Source: Alcanivoracaceae bacterium (GTDB lineage: Bacteria; Pseudomonadota; Gammaproteobacteria; Xanthomonadales; Marinicellaceae). Taken from it: 64,000 bases of DNA. The stretch covers positions 124,001-188,000 of the forward strand of contig JADGEI010000002.1 of assembly GCA_016744455.1 (NCBI GenBank). Reading direction: 5' to 3'. Below the pieces are notes generated by a model. The model made no database searches. It saw only the letters and a list, made by a program, of their open reading frames with translations, and had not been told where the DNA came from. The position numbers were made by a program, and so were the translations under genes. Every line of letters begins with the position of its first letter. Positions within the stretch are counted from its first letter, which is position 1. Below are positions 8,884-17,407 of this stretch, piece after piece.

Positions 8884-9277
8884 TCATTTTATAGCGCTTT
8901 TATTTCGTTATGGACTCGTTGGGGTTTTTGCTAGTGTTGTTCATTTTTCTATTGCCTATCTAGCCTATAACTCTTTACAACTCTCTTCGTTTGTTGCGCA
9001 TTTTTGTGGCTTTGCTTTTGGTTTGTTTACCGCTTATTTTGGCCACTATTTTTATTCTTTTAAAGATGATGAAAGTCACAGCAAACGTTTTCCTAAATTT
9101 GTCATAACCTCATTTGTTTCTTTGTTTCTCCATCAAGCTGGTGTTTACCTTTTAGTCAATCAATTTTCTCTTGATTATTCAACTCGTGTTCTGCCTATTT
9201 TGATTGTTACCGTTCCACTTTTCTCTTTTTTACTGAATAAATTTTGGGTTTTTTCTGAGATGAAATCCTCTAAATGA
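8861..9277 (+). CDS. GtrA-like four-helix membrane protein
   Basis: 138 aa from GTG 8861. The frame is open from 8765, but that part overlaps the Rieske gene and is not GtrA-like. Four hydrophobic helices are visible, with the family features FRYGLVGVFASVVHF at the start and FLLNKFWVF at the end. GtrA proteins help flip lipid-linked sugars or act with membrane glycosyltransferases; no glycosyltransferase is adjacent here. The start codon is uncertain because no strong ribosome binding site is visible. Confidence 0.75.
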   Translation: MFLRLLNNHFIALLFRYGLVGVFASVVHFSIAYLAYNSLQLSSFVAHFCGFAFGLFTAYFGHYFYSFKDDESHSKRFPKFVITSFVSLFLHQAGVYLLVNQFSLDYSTRVLPILIVTVPLFSFLLNKFWVFSEMKSSK

Positions 9278-9434
9278 TATTTATAAGCATCAATAATCAA
9301 TGGCTGTAGTGTGTAGCCTTTAGCTATATATTCATCAGATAATTCGTTTGTTGGTATAAATATTTTCATAATAGGTTTCATTTTATTTGTGACTTATGTC
9401 GAAAATATGGCAAACCTATGATTTATTGATTTAC

Positions 9435-9456
9435 TATATTAGATTAGTTTAATATA
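9435..9456. promoter_or_regulatory. Possible operator of the ArsR-type regulator
   Basis: A perfect 7-bp inverted repeat (TATATTA, 8-bp gap, TAATATA) lies 29 bp before the regulator start. ArsR-family repressors often bind AT-rich palindromes at their own promoters, so autoregulation is plausible. The whole region is AT-rich, so chance is possible. Confidence 0.4.
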
Positions 9457-9484
9457 ATAGTTAAAGTTTATTAATTGGAAAAAT

Positions 9485-9802
9485 ATGGTCACTCAAGATC
9501 AAGAAAAAAACTTTGAGAGTTTAAAAGAACATGCAACTAAGGCCGCCAGGATGTTAAAAACCCTTTCTAGTGAGTCACGGCTTATGATACTTTGTGCATT
9601 AGAAACAAGAGAGTACTCAGTAACAGAATTGCATCAACAAATTGGATTAAGTCAATCAGCTCTTAGTCAGCATTTAGCAACCCTACGTAGAGAAGGTATG
9701 GTAAAAACCCGCAGAGAATCTCAAGTTATTTTTTATTCTTTGGCCCAAACTAACACGACGAAAGTTATAGAAGTCTTAAGTGATTTGTTTTGCCCTACTT
9801 AA
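9485..9802 (+). CDS. ArsR/SmtB regulator of the BigR/SqrR (sulfur-sensing) type
   Basis: 105 aa winged-helix repressor. The recognition helix region GLSQSALSQHLATLRREGMV is typical. Two cysteines stand where BigR/SqrR/YgaV proteins carry their sensing pair: C37 in LMILCALE and C103 in DLFCPT. These proteins form a disulfide or polysulfide bridge in response to reactive sulfur, so the family suggests persulfide sensing rather than metal sensing. The convergent MerC-like gene ends 2 bp away. The target genes are not known. Confidence 0.8.
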   Translation: MVTQDQEKNFESLKEHATKAARMLKTLSSESRLMILCALETREYSVTELHQQIGLSQSALSQHLATLRREGMVKTRRESQVIFYSLAQTNTTKVIEVLSDLFCPT

Positions 9803-9804
9803 GA

Positions 9805-10185
9805 TCAACAGCTTCCTTCTAACTTATAATTCATCCAGTGAGCTATCGTTAACAAGACTCCGCCACAAACAAAGACCACAGACTCAACCAATATAGAAAG
9901 TCTTCCTTCTAACAGGGTTCCTGTTAATAAAAACACTATTCCAGCCAGTGCAAACCAGATAACTTTTTTATTTTTATGTTTCATATAACCCCTTCCAATG
10001 CTCCATGCTGCAACTATAAGGATTATAGATATCCATACCCACCCATGACCGAAGTGTGCCCACTTAGGTATTATTGGCGCAATACTTAATAAAATTGGTG
10101 CTATAGCGCATTGAATAGCACAAACCAAAGAAAGTGTAATACCTAAAATATCTGATATTGATCGAATTTTTTTTATGGTCGTCAT
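9805..10185 (-). CDS. MerC-domain membrane protein
   Basis: 126 aa with four hydrophobic helices. The first carries the cysteine pair CAIQCAIAPILLSIAP that characterises MerC-family proteins, linked to mercuric ion uptake in mer operons. A further cysteine ends the protein (LEGSC). No mercuric reductase or merR is nearby, so mercury transport is not established; many chromosomal MerC homologues are of unknown role. It is convergent with the ArsR-type regulator. Confidence 0.7.
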   Translation of the reverse strand: MTTIKKIRSISDILGITLSLVCAIQCAIAPILLSIAPIIPKWAHFGHGWVWISIILIVAAWSIGRGYMKHKNKKVIWFALAGIVFLLTGTLLEGRLSILVESVVFVCGGVLLTIAHWMNYKLEGSC

Positions 10186-10313
10186 ATGGGTTAAGGTGAT
10201 GTTACATTATCGTGTTAATTTAATCGTTTTCAAGTAAATTTAAACTTTTGTTACATCCTATAAGTTTTATTTTCATTTGTGCTATTATGCGTTTTTTACT
10301 TTGGATAGATATT

Positions 10314-11189
10314 ATGATTACAAAAGAAGGCGTAAACAGTACGAATGATAGCCTTGGGTTTTTCGAAATAATTCAACAAAACGTATTAGGGTTTATAAAC
10401 AACCCGGAGGCTATACTCAACATATTAACCAAGATTGCTGTTGCCTTTCTTGTTTATTGGCTAGGAAAGAAGCTTGCTAAATTCATTTCAAATTTGGTTG
10501 CAAAAGGTTTAAATAAGGCAAATTCTGACCCAATATTAGTTAATTTTTTGAAAAACTTTGTTTATTTTATTTTATTAGCAAGTGTCATTGTTGCTGCTCT
10601 ATCTCAACTTGGAATTAAAACAACTTCTTTAGTTGGTATGCTAGCTGCTGCAGGTTTGGCTATAGGTTTAGCACTTAAAGATTCATTATCAAATTTTGCT
10701 TCAGGGGTCATGATTGTTATTTTTCGGCCTTTTAAACTTAATGATGTTGTTGAAGTTGCCGGCCAAATGGGTAAAATTGAAGAGATCAAAATATTTAGTA
10801 CCATGATTGTAACGACAGACAATAAGTCTGTGATTATCCCTAATGGTCAAATTACTTCAGATCCAATTGTAAACCATACTGCAAAAAAAACCAGAAGAGT
10901 GGATATCGCTATGGGTGTTGGATACAATGATGATTTGAAATTGGCACGTAGTATAATGATGAAAGTTATGGAACAGCACCCCCTAGTTCTCAAAGATCCT
11001 GCTCCATCTATTTTATTGACGGAACTTGCCGATAGTTCAGTTAACTTTTCTGTTCGGCCATGGGCTAAAACTGAAGATTATTGGGTTGTTTATGGTGATT
11101 TATTAGAACAATTTAAAGAAAAACTAGAATCTTCAGGTTGTAACATTCCTTATCCTCAAACCGATGTACACCTATATAAAGCAAATTAA
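10314..11189 (+). CDS. mscS: Small-conductance mechanosensitive channel MscS
   Basis: 291 aa from ATG 10314, close to E. coli MscS (286 aa). An upstream open frame from TTG 10248 is less likely. Three N-terminal membrane helices are present. The pore-lining TM3 has the alternating Gly/Ala pattern (GMLAAAGLAIGLALKDSLSNFASG), followed by the beta domain (VIFRPFKLNDVVEVAGQMG, VIIPNGQI) and the alpha/beta C-terminal domain. It opens on membrane tension during osmotic downshock. Confidence 0.93.
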   Translation: MITKEGVNSTNDSLGFFEIIQQNVLGFINNPEAILNILTKIAVAFLVYWLGKKLAKFISNLVAKGLNKANSDPILVNFLKNFVYFILLASVIVAALSQLGIKTTSLVGMLAAAGLAIGLALKDSLSNFASGVMIVIFRPFKLNDVVEVAGQMGKIEEIKIFSTMIVTTDNKSVIIPNGQITSDPIVNHTAKKTRRVDIAMGVGYNDDLKLARSIMMKVMEQHPLVLKDPAPSILLTELADSSVNFSVRPWAKTEDYWVVYGDLLEQFKEKLESSGCNIPYPQTDVHLYKAN

Positions 11190-11261
11190 TGTTCGCCTTT
11201 TTGCCTTTTTATATCAGCATTTTTTATATTAGAGGATGATTTAAAGAGGGTATAAAGCCTT

Positions 11262-12011
11262 TTATGCTCTCTTGCCTTCAAACTCTTCTATACTATTTCC
11301 TCCTTTCTCTTTTGCCACTTCCAGCGCCTGATTGGATTCTTTCATCGTTTCTTGTAAAGAGGTTTTGTCCTTACAGTCATTAGAACCAATGCCAATACTA
11401 ATTGTATATTGAATATATTTATCTTTACAAATAACAACTCTTTTCCTTATTTTTTCAAACAACCTTTCTGAAAAAGCTTTTGCTTGTTCTGGCGTTGTAT
11501 CCGATAAAAAGAAAGCAAATTCTTCACCATTAATTCGGGCCAAAATATCACTTGTTCGTGCAACATCATTTGCTGCTTTTCCAAAAATCATCAGTACCTT
11601 GTCACCACATTGGTGTGAATAATTATCATTAATTTGTTTGAAGCCATCCATATCTATCGTTAAAATACAATATGGGTGTTTATTACGAACGGAAAGGTTG
11701 TGTTGTTTTTCTGCGGCCAAGTAAAAGGTCTGTCTGCTATATAGCCCGGTTAAGATATCTTTTGCAGATAAATTTTCTAAGGTTTCTTCTTGTTTTTGTA
11801 ATTTATCAAGTGTATCTTTAAGGTGTGAAATAATAAACGGGAAGACCACTAACGGAATGATTGTTGCTCGCAATAAATCTTCAGAGGTGGTTAACTTATG
11901 CCCTAACGTTTTTGCAATAAGGTAGTCTAATAATACGCTTACCACCACAGCCAATAGTGTAAAAACAATTAATGCACTTGTTCTACTTTGCTTTTGAATA
12001 AAGTTAATCAT
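11262..12011 (-). CDS. Membrane diguanylate cyclase with a variant GGDEF motif
   Basis: 249 aa. Two membrane helices (about residues 14-34 and 48-62) and a short coiled linker precede a GGDEF domain. The substrate-binding segment LTIDMDGFKQINDNYSHQCGD is intact. The signature loop reads NGEEF (residues 161-165) instead of GGDEF/GGEEF, while the product-inhibition I-site RxxD is present as R152-T-S-D155 five residues before it. It would make c-di-GMP if active; the first-glycine change leaves activity uncertain. Confidence 0.88.
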   Translation of the reverse strand: MINFIQKQSRTSALIVFTLLAVVVSVLLDYLIAKTLGHKLTTSEDLLRATIIPLVVFPFIISHLKDTLDKLQKQEETLENLSAKDILTGLYSRQTFYLAAEKQHNLSVRNKHPYCILTIDMDGFKQINDNYSHQCGDKVLMIFGKAANDVARTSDILARINGEEFAFFLSDTTPEQAKAFSERLFEKIRKRVVICKDKYIQYTISIGIGSNDCKDKTSLQETMKESNQALEVAKEKGGNSIEEFEGKRA

Positions 12012-12152
12012 GTACGAATACCCCTGCTATTATATTTAGTCTAGGTTGTTTGTTACAAGGTAATTGCTTTACCTGCTTACATGATACGCCTGTTTTTGCC
12101 TATTTGTCAACTCAAAATTCTCGATCAAATTTAGCTGTTTTCAAGTTTTTAT

Positions 12153-13484
12153 TTATTTTCCTATACAAAATGAAGAGAATATTTCGCCAAGTAAATCATC
12201 ACTGGTAAATTCTCCTGTTATTTGACTTAGGAAATCTTGAGCTAAACGTAAATCTTCTGCTACCAGCTCTCCTGCCTGTTGTTTTAAAAAATTATATTCT
12301 GCTTTGCTAATATTTTTTAGCGTTTGTTTTAACAAATTAATGTGACGAGAGCGAGCTGAAAAACTTGTTTCAATTGTTTGTTGGTTTCCTATCATACTAA
12401 TAATTTTGCTTTCTAACTGATCAAAACCCTGTTTTGTTTTTGCTGATAATGTAACTTCATTTTCCTTTAATTTTGTTAATTTCTTACTTAAATCAATTTT
12501 ATTATAAACAATAATTTTACGTTTACTAAAAGATAATTCTGACAAAATATTTAGCTGTTTATTTCTATCATCCGTAGTATCTATTACCTGTAATATAATA
12601 TCTGCTTGCTGAAGTATCTTTTTGGCCCTTTTTATGCCTTCTTGTTCAATTTTATCATCAGTTATATGAATACCCGCAGTATCTATAATGGTAATTGGCA
12701 CCCCTTGAATATTAATGTTTTCTTTAACAATATCACGAGTTGTTCCAGCGACATCAGAAACAATGGCTGTTTCACTCCTAGTAAACAAGTTTAACAAAGA
12801 GGATTTTCCAACATTTGGTTGGCCAATTATCCCAATAGTTACCCCTTTATTTAATAGTTCTCCTTGTTGTGCTTGATTCAATAATTTTTTTATTGTTATA
12901 TGTAGGTTTTCCATTTTGTTTTGTTTTTCGCTATCCGCCAAAAAATCTATTTCTTCTTCAGGAAAATCTATCGCAGCTTCTATCCAAACCCTCAAGGATA
13001 TAAGTTCATATAATATTTGCTCAACTTTTTTGGAAAAATCGCCTTGCAGAGAACGTTGAGCTGCCTTTGCCGCTTGCTCTGTTGATGAACTTATCAAGTC
13101 AGCTATAGCTTCTGCTTGAACTAAATCTATTTTATCATTTAAATAAGCTCGTTTAGAAAACTCACCTGCTTCAGCCTGCCTTGCACCGTATGAAAGTATC
13201 GCTTGTAAAAGCATGTTTAATATAACCATTCCCCCATGCGCTTGGAATTCAATGACATCTTCTCCAGTAAAAGAGTTGGGGTTTGGAAAGTAAAGAACCA
13301 ACCCTTCATCAATTATATGTCCTTGATGAACAAACTTTGAAAAAGTGGCTTGTTTTGGGATTGGTGTTTTATTTGTTAGCTTATTACAAATAGTGTAAGC
13401 ATTTGGTCCTGAAATTCTAATAATACCAACGCCGCCTGCTCCAGGTGCTGTTGCAATTGCAGCGATGGTGTCATTATTGTTCAT
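12153..13484 (-). CDS. mnmE: tRNA modification GTPase MnmE
   Basis: 443 aa, normal length. With MnmG it makes the cmnm5 modification at the wobble uridine of certain tRNAs. It has an N-terminal folate-binding domain (MNNNDTIAAIATAPGAGGVG), a central G domain with GQPNVGKSSLLN, DVAGTTRD, DTAG and NKID, and the conserved C-terminal CIGK that carries the catalytic cysteine. It follows yidC with a 6-bp gap as the last gene of the rpmH-rnpA-yidC-mnmE operon. mnmG is not within the window. Confidence 0.98.
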   Translation of the reverse strand: MNNNDTIAAIATAPGAGGVGIIRISGPNAYTICNKLTNKTPIPKQATFSKFVHQGHIIDEGLVLYFPNPNSFTGEDVIEFQAHGGMVILNMLLQAILSYGARQAEAGEFSKRAYLNDKIDLVQAEAIADLISSSTEQAAKAAQRSLQGDFSKKVEQILYELISLRVWIEAAIDFPEEEIDFLADSEKQNKMENLHITIKKLLNQAQQGELLNKGVTIGIIGQPNVGKSSLLNLFTRSETAIVSDVAGTTRDIVKENINIQGVPITIIDTAGIHITDDKIEQEGIKRAKKILQQADIILQVIDTTDDRNKQLNILSELSFSKRKIIVYNKIDLSKKLTKLKENEVTLSAKTKQGFDQLESKIISMIGNQQTIETSFSARSRHINLLKQTLKNISKAEYNFLKQQAGELVAEDLRLAQDFLSQITGEFTSDDLLGEIFSSFCIGK

Positions 13485-13490
13485 ATAATA

Positions 13491-15176
13491 TTATGATGCC
13501 GCATCAATCCTTTTGGTAATAATCCATTGTTGTAAAAGTGAAAGGGAACTATTTACTGCCCAATATAAGACCAAACCTGATTGAAAAAATGCAAACATAA
13601 TAGAAAAACCTATTGGCATAAACTTCATAATTTTAGCCTGCATAGGATCCATTCCTGGTGTTGGAGATAGTTTTTGTGTCATAAACATGGCTGCTGCATT
13701 TATTGCCGGTAAAATAAAATAAGGATCAGGAGTACTTAAATCTTGCAACCACAACATAAAAGGAGCATGACGAAGTTCAACAGATTCCATTAGTACCCAA
13801 TAAAGTGCTATAAAAACAGGGATTTGCACCAACATAGGCAAACAACCACCCATTGGGTTCACTTTTTCCTTTTTATACAAGTTCATCATTTCTTCATTGA
13901 ACTTTTGTTTGTTTTCTTTGTGCCTGGCTTTTAATGTTTGAATACGTGGTTGTAATTTTCGCATTCTTGCCATTGAGTTATATTGTTTTTCAGTCAACTT
14001 AAAGAATAACAATTTAATTAATATCGTTAATAGAATAATTGACCAGCCCCAGTTACCTACTACTGAATGGATTTTATTTAACACCCAAAACAATGGTTTC
14101 GCAATGGCTGTAAATATTCCATAATCAACTGTCAACCCTAATCCTGCCGTTATTTTTGGCAAATTTTCTTGCTCTTTAGGCCCAACATAAAGCTGACTTG
14201 CTAATTGTGTTGTGTCACCTGCTTTTACAGTTGAAAAATCTGATGTTGCTCGAATTAAATAGGGTGCAACTGAGTTTGGAATATATTTACTAAGAATTGT
14301 CGATTTATTGTCTTTTAATATGAAACTTGAGAAAAAGTAGTGTTGGTCCATGGCTATCCAGCCTTCGCTTTCAATACTTAAATTAATTTTATCCTCTTGA
14401 AAATCATCAAAATCTAATTGTACATACCCTTCCTTAGGTTCAAAATATGAAGCTCCTTTAAATGACATCCTATCTGTATCAGTAAATGATGGCTCGTAAT
14501 TTTTCCAAGCATTTGTTCGTTGTAATTGTCGATATTGTTGTCCCTGCCACAAAGAACTCGAATTGTTTTTAATAGTATCAACCATATCTATTAGATAGGA
14601 GTTGGCATTAATTTTATATGTTTTAGTTAATTGAATACCGTCCTTTTCTATACTTAATCGAATATCAGTTGTACCTGATGTTATAGTATATTGATCTTGT
14701 TCTGATTTAAATCTTTCTGTATGAACAAAGCTTTGTTGCTGGCTTAACAAGCCAGATTGTGCAAAATATGCCTTTCCTGGTTGTTGATTAAATAAAACTA
14801 TGTTTTCTGAAGCATGCTTTTTTATTGGAAACTTTAATAATTCAGCATAGACGACTGATCCACCTATTTTATCTATTTTTAGTTTCAATACATTCGTTGT
14901 GATTGTAATAAGTTCACCAGATAGTCTGCTTTGTACCGTGCTTTCCATTGGTTGCTTCTGACCCAAAGTCGAAATCTCTGGAACATCATTAACTGTAGTA
15001 ACGCTTGATTGTACTTCTGGAATTGATGCATCTTGTGAAGTTTGACTTAATTCAGCTTGTGATTTATTCGTCTTGTTTTCTATAGGTTTCGGGCCATAGT
15101 CTTTTTGCCATTCGACATATAGCAAAAAACCTAAGAAAATTAATGCTATTAACAACATGTTTTTTGGGTTGTTCAT
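13491..15176 (-). CDS. yidC: Membrane protein insertase YidC
   Basis: 561 aa. It inserts and folds inner-membrane proteins alone or with SecYEG. It has an N-terminal membrane anchor (MLLIALIFLGFLLYVEWQ), a large periplasmic beta domain (about residues 55-350), and the conserved five-helix core with WGWSIILLTILIKLL, the cytoplasmic RMRKLQPRIQTLKARH loop and NPMGGCLPMLVQIPVFIALY. It starts inside the end of rnpA (4-bp overlap). The small gene yidD, usually between rnpA and yidC, is absent here. Confidence 0.98.
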   Translation of the reverse strand: MNNPKNMLLIALIFLGFLLYVEWQKDYGPKPIENKTNKSQAELSQTSQDASIPEVQSSVTTVNDVPEISTLGQKQPMESTVQSRLSGELITITTNVLKLKIDKIGGSVVYAELLKFPIKKHASENIVLFNQQPGKAYFAQSGLLSQQQSFVHTERFKSEQDQYTITSGTTDIRLSIEKDGIQLTKTYKINANSYLIDMVDTIKNNSSSLWQGQQYRQLQRTNAWKNYEPSFTDTDRMSFKGASYFEPKEGYVQLDFDDFQEDKINLSIESEGWIAMDQHYFFSSFILKDNKSTILSKYIPNSVAPYLIRATSDFSTVKAGDTTQLASQLYVGPKEQENLPKITAGLGLTVDYGIFTAIAKPLFWVLNKIHSVVGNWGWSIILLTILIKLLFFKLTEKQYNSMARMRKLQPRIQTLKARHKENKQKFNEEMMNLYKKEKVNPMGGCLPMLVQIPVFIALYWVLMESVELRHAPFMLWLQDLSTPDPYFILPAINAAAMFMTQKLSPTPGMDPMQAKIMKFMPIGFSIMFAFFQSGLVLYWAVNSSLSLLQQWIITKRIDAAS

Positions 15177-15535
15177 GAGTTTTTCCTAATTTGTTGGATT
15201 TTAGGTTGGGTTTTTTCCCACAATTGGTTCAAAGATAAGGTTAAATCCTTATTTGAGTTTTTTGTAATATTTGGACGTGCTAAAACCACAAAATCACAAT
15301 GTGATTCAAAAACAAATTTTCTAAATGTTTCTCGGCAAATACGTTTTATTCTATTGCGTTGAACAGCTCTTTTATCAACCTTTTTTGAAATAACCAACCC
15401 TAAGCGGCTGTAAGGAGTTGAGGTTTTATGAATTAAAATAAGAAAAAAAGCATTAGAAACTTTAACTGACTTAGAAAAAACACCATTAAAATCTGCCTTG
15501 TTCAGCAGTCGTTGATGTTTAGCTAAGCCAGTCAA
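15173..15535 (-). CDS. rnpA: Ribonuclease P protein component
   Basis: 120 aa basic protein that assists RNase P RNA in tRNA 5' processing. It has the signature RNRIKRICRETFR, plus RLGLVISKKVDKRAVQ in the central strand. It lies 23 bp after rpmH and overlaps yidC by 4 bp, the normal ribosomal-operon position. Confidence 0.96.
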   Translation of the reverse strand: MTGLAKHQRLLNKADFNGVFSKSVKVSNAFFLILIHKTSTPYSRLGLVISKKVDKRAVQRNRIKRICRETFRKFVFESHCDFVVLARPNITKNSNKDLTLSLNQLWEKTQPKIQQIRKNS

Positions 15536-15558
15536 TTTTTGTTTTTAACGGACAGAGA

Positions 15559-15699
15559 TTAATGTTTTACTGTTAATTGATGTCTGCCTTTTGCACGTCT
15601 TGCATTTATTACAGCGCGTCCGCCTTTTGTTTTCATTCTAGCACGAAACCCATGAGTTCTTGCGCGTTTTAAATTACTTGGTTGAAAAGTTCTTTTCAT
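15559..15699 (-). CDS. rpmH: 50S ribosomal protein L34
   Basis: 46 aa, very basic. The reading frame from ATG 15699 begins [20 protein letters not shown] and ends with the usual [13 protein letters not shown] tail, which is unmistakable for L34. It is the first gene of the operon with rnpA, yidC and mnmE, and is divergent from dnaA. Confidence 0.98.
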   Translation of the reverse strand: MKRTFQPSNLKRARTHGFRARMKTKGGRAVINARRAKGRHQLTVKH

Positions 15700-15753
15700 G
15701 TTACACCTTAGCTTCTTATGTTATTAATTTTGAATTCAATTTATCTTTTAAAA

Positions 15754-15771
15754 AACACTTGTTAAAGTGCT
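15754..15771 (-). promoter_or_regulatory. Terminator-like hairpin in the rpmH leader
   Basis: On the minus strand, AGCACTT and AAGTGTT can form a 7-bp stem (one G-U pair) with a TAAC loop, followed by a run of T. It lies between the predicted rpmH promoter and the rpmH start, where it could act as an attenuator. No regulator is known for it. Confidence 0.4.
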
Positions 15772-15790
15772 TGATTAAAAAAGGTCCGCT

Positions 15791-15819
15791 AGGATACTCA
15801 TTTTTAACAACTTTTTCAA
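15791..15819 (-). promoter_or_regulatory. Probable rpmH operon promoter
   Basis: Reading the minus strand, TTGAAA (15819-15814) is followed after exactly 17 bp by TATCCT (15796-15791). This gives a leader of roughly 85 nt before rpmH. Resemblance to sigma-70 elements is the only basis. Confidence 0.5.
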
Positions 15820-15869
15820 CTATTTTAGCCTTTTGTTAACTTAATTAGCTTATTCTTTTTACCTTTGCG

Positions 15870-15875
15870 TATAAT
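15870..15875 (+). promoter_or_regulatory. Putative dnaA -10 element
   Basis: A perfect TATAAT lies 35 bp before the dnaA ATG. No convincing -35 hexamer stands 16-18 bp upstream, and no DnaA box was seen in this intergenic region, so DnaA autoregulation here is not evident. Confidence 0.4.
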
Positions 15876-15910
15876 ATCAGCCTTTTTACAGGAATTGAAA
15901 CAAAAAACTT

Positions 15911-17215
15911 ATGCTTTGGGAAAAATGCCTTAACCGTTTAACATCAGAAATTGATAAACAAATTATTGATATTTGGTTAAAACCTCTACAGGTAAAACAA
16001 ACAAATAACAACTTAACAATTATCGCACCTAATTCACTAATTGTTGACAAAATAAAATCAGAGTTTTTATCCCTAATAACCCTTGCTTTAAACGATATTA
16101 CTCAATCCGACATTACTGTAAATATATCTTTACCCCAACAAACACCTCAAAAACAACAAATACCTCTTAGCCACTCTATCGATACATCATCAATTCCATC
16201 AAATTTAAATGTTAAATTTACATTCGAAAGTTTCGTAGAAGGCAATTCTAACTCTATCGCGAAAGCTGCTGCCTTACAAGTTGCTCAAGAGTCTCTAACA
16301 CAATTTAACCCATTGATAATTTATGGTAGTACAGGACTAGGGAAAACTCATTTGTTGCACGCCATTGGTAATAAAATTTTACAAGATGATTCAAACGCCT
16401 CTGTTACTTATGTTCATTCAGAACAATTTGTAAACAATATGATTTATGCTTTAGGTAATAAGTCAATATCTGAATTTAAAAAACAATACCGTTCTGTAAC
16501 TGCCTTATTAATTGATGATATTCAGTTTTTTGCTGGTAAAAATCGTTCACAAGAAGAGTTTTTTCACACATTTAATACATTACTCGAGTGTAATCAACGT
16601 GTAATAATTACAAGTGATCGTTTTCCTAAAGAAGTAAATGGCCTAGAACCACGATTAAAGTCACGATTAGGTTGGGGCTTAAGTGTTCCTATTGACCCAC
16701 CTGAATTTGAAACACGTGTTGCTATTTTAAAGAATAAAGCTATTCAACAAGGTTTTATATTAGCTGATGATGTTGCTTTTATTCTTGCAGAAAAAATAAA
16801 ATCAAACGTTAGAGAATTGGAAGGAGCCCTTAATACATTATGGGCAAAAGCACATTTTAAGAAAACTGATATTACCTTAGATTTTGCAAAACAAGAATTA
16901 AAAGAACTTTTTAATATCCATTCAAGGCATATTTCAATTGAAAAGATACAAAAACAAGTTGTAAACTACTATAATATAAGATTATCAGATTTGTTATCTA
17001 AAAAAAGAACAAGATCTTTAGTTAGGCCACGACAAATGGCTATGTATTTATCTAAAGAGCTAACCGATAAAAGTTTACCAGAAATAGGTGAGCAATTCGG
17101 TGGTCGTGATCACACAACTGTTTTATATGCACATAAAAAAGTTGTTTTGTTGTTTGAAGAAAACCCTGAATTTTTGGAAGATAAACAAAAACTAATAAAT
17201 TTATTAACAACGTAA
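15911..17215 (+). CDS. dnaA: Chromosomal replication initiator DnaA
   Basis: 434 aa. It binds DnaA boxes and opens the origin. Domain I (residues 1-75, MLWEKCLNRLTSEID...) is intact, and domain II is a short glutamine-rich linker. The AAA+ domain carries GSTGLGKTHLLHA (Walker A) and ALLIDDIQFFAGK (Walker B). Domain IV ends with the DNA-binding signature GGRDHTTVLYAHKKV. It is followed by the proposed origin and dnaN. The possible AGGA ribosome binding site is unusually far from the ATG (about 17 bp). Confidence 0.98.
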   Translation: MLWEKCLNRLTSEIDKQIIDIWLKPLQVKQTNNNLTIIAPNSLIVDKIKSEFLSLITLALNDITQSDITVNISLPQQTPQKQQIPLSHSIDTSSIPSNLNVKFTFESFVEGNSNSIAKAAALQVAQESLTQFNPLIIYGSTGLGKTHLLHAIGNKILQDDSNASVTYVHSEQFVNNMIYALGNKSISEFKKQYRSVTALLIDDIQFFAGKNRSQEEFFHTFNTLLECNQRVIITSDRFPKEVNGLEPRLKSRLGWGLSVPIDPPEFETRVAILKNKAIQQGFILADDVAFILAEKIKSNVRELEGALNTLWAKAHFKKTDITLDFAKQELKELFNIHSRHISIEKIQKQVVNYYNIRLSDLLSKKRTRSLVRPRQMAMYLSKELTDKSLPEIGEQFGGRDHTTVLYAHKKVVLLFEENPEFLEDKQKLINLLTT

Positions 17216-17259
17216 ATTGATATTTAATGGTTTTTTATAACCATTTAATAAAAAAATTT

Positions 17260-17331
17260 AACTGTGAATAACTTGTTAGTAAAATGTAAAAAAAAAAAAG
17301 TTTGCTTTTTACACACAAGTTATCCACAGTT
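17260..17331. repeat. Inverted repeat carrying DnaA boxes
   Basis: AACTGTGAATAACTTGT (17260-17276) and the reverse complement of 17315-17331 differ at one position over 17 bp. The arms hold the DnaA boxes TTATTCACA (minus strand, 17263-17271) and the perfect TTATCCACA (plus strand, 17320-17328). A third site, TTTTACACA (17307-17315), fits TTWTNCACA. The arms are separated by 38 bp that include an A12 run. Confidence 0.85.
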
Positions 17332-17407
17332 AATATGCAAATTAACTTTCAAGATAACCTTTTAATATCAACAACTTAAATTGTTTATTAATAGGTTTTC
17401 ACTTTAC

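Noticed and set aside
10248-10313. Earlier start (TTG) for mscS
   Set aside because: It adds residues absent from MscS; ATG 10314 gives the expected length.
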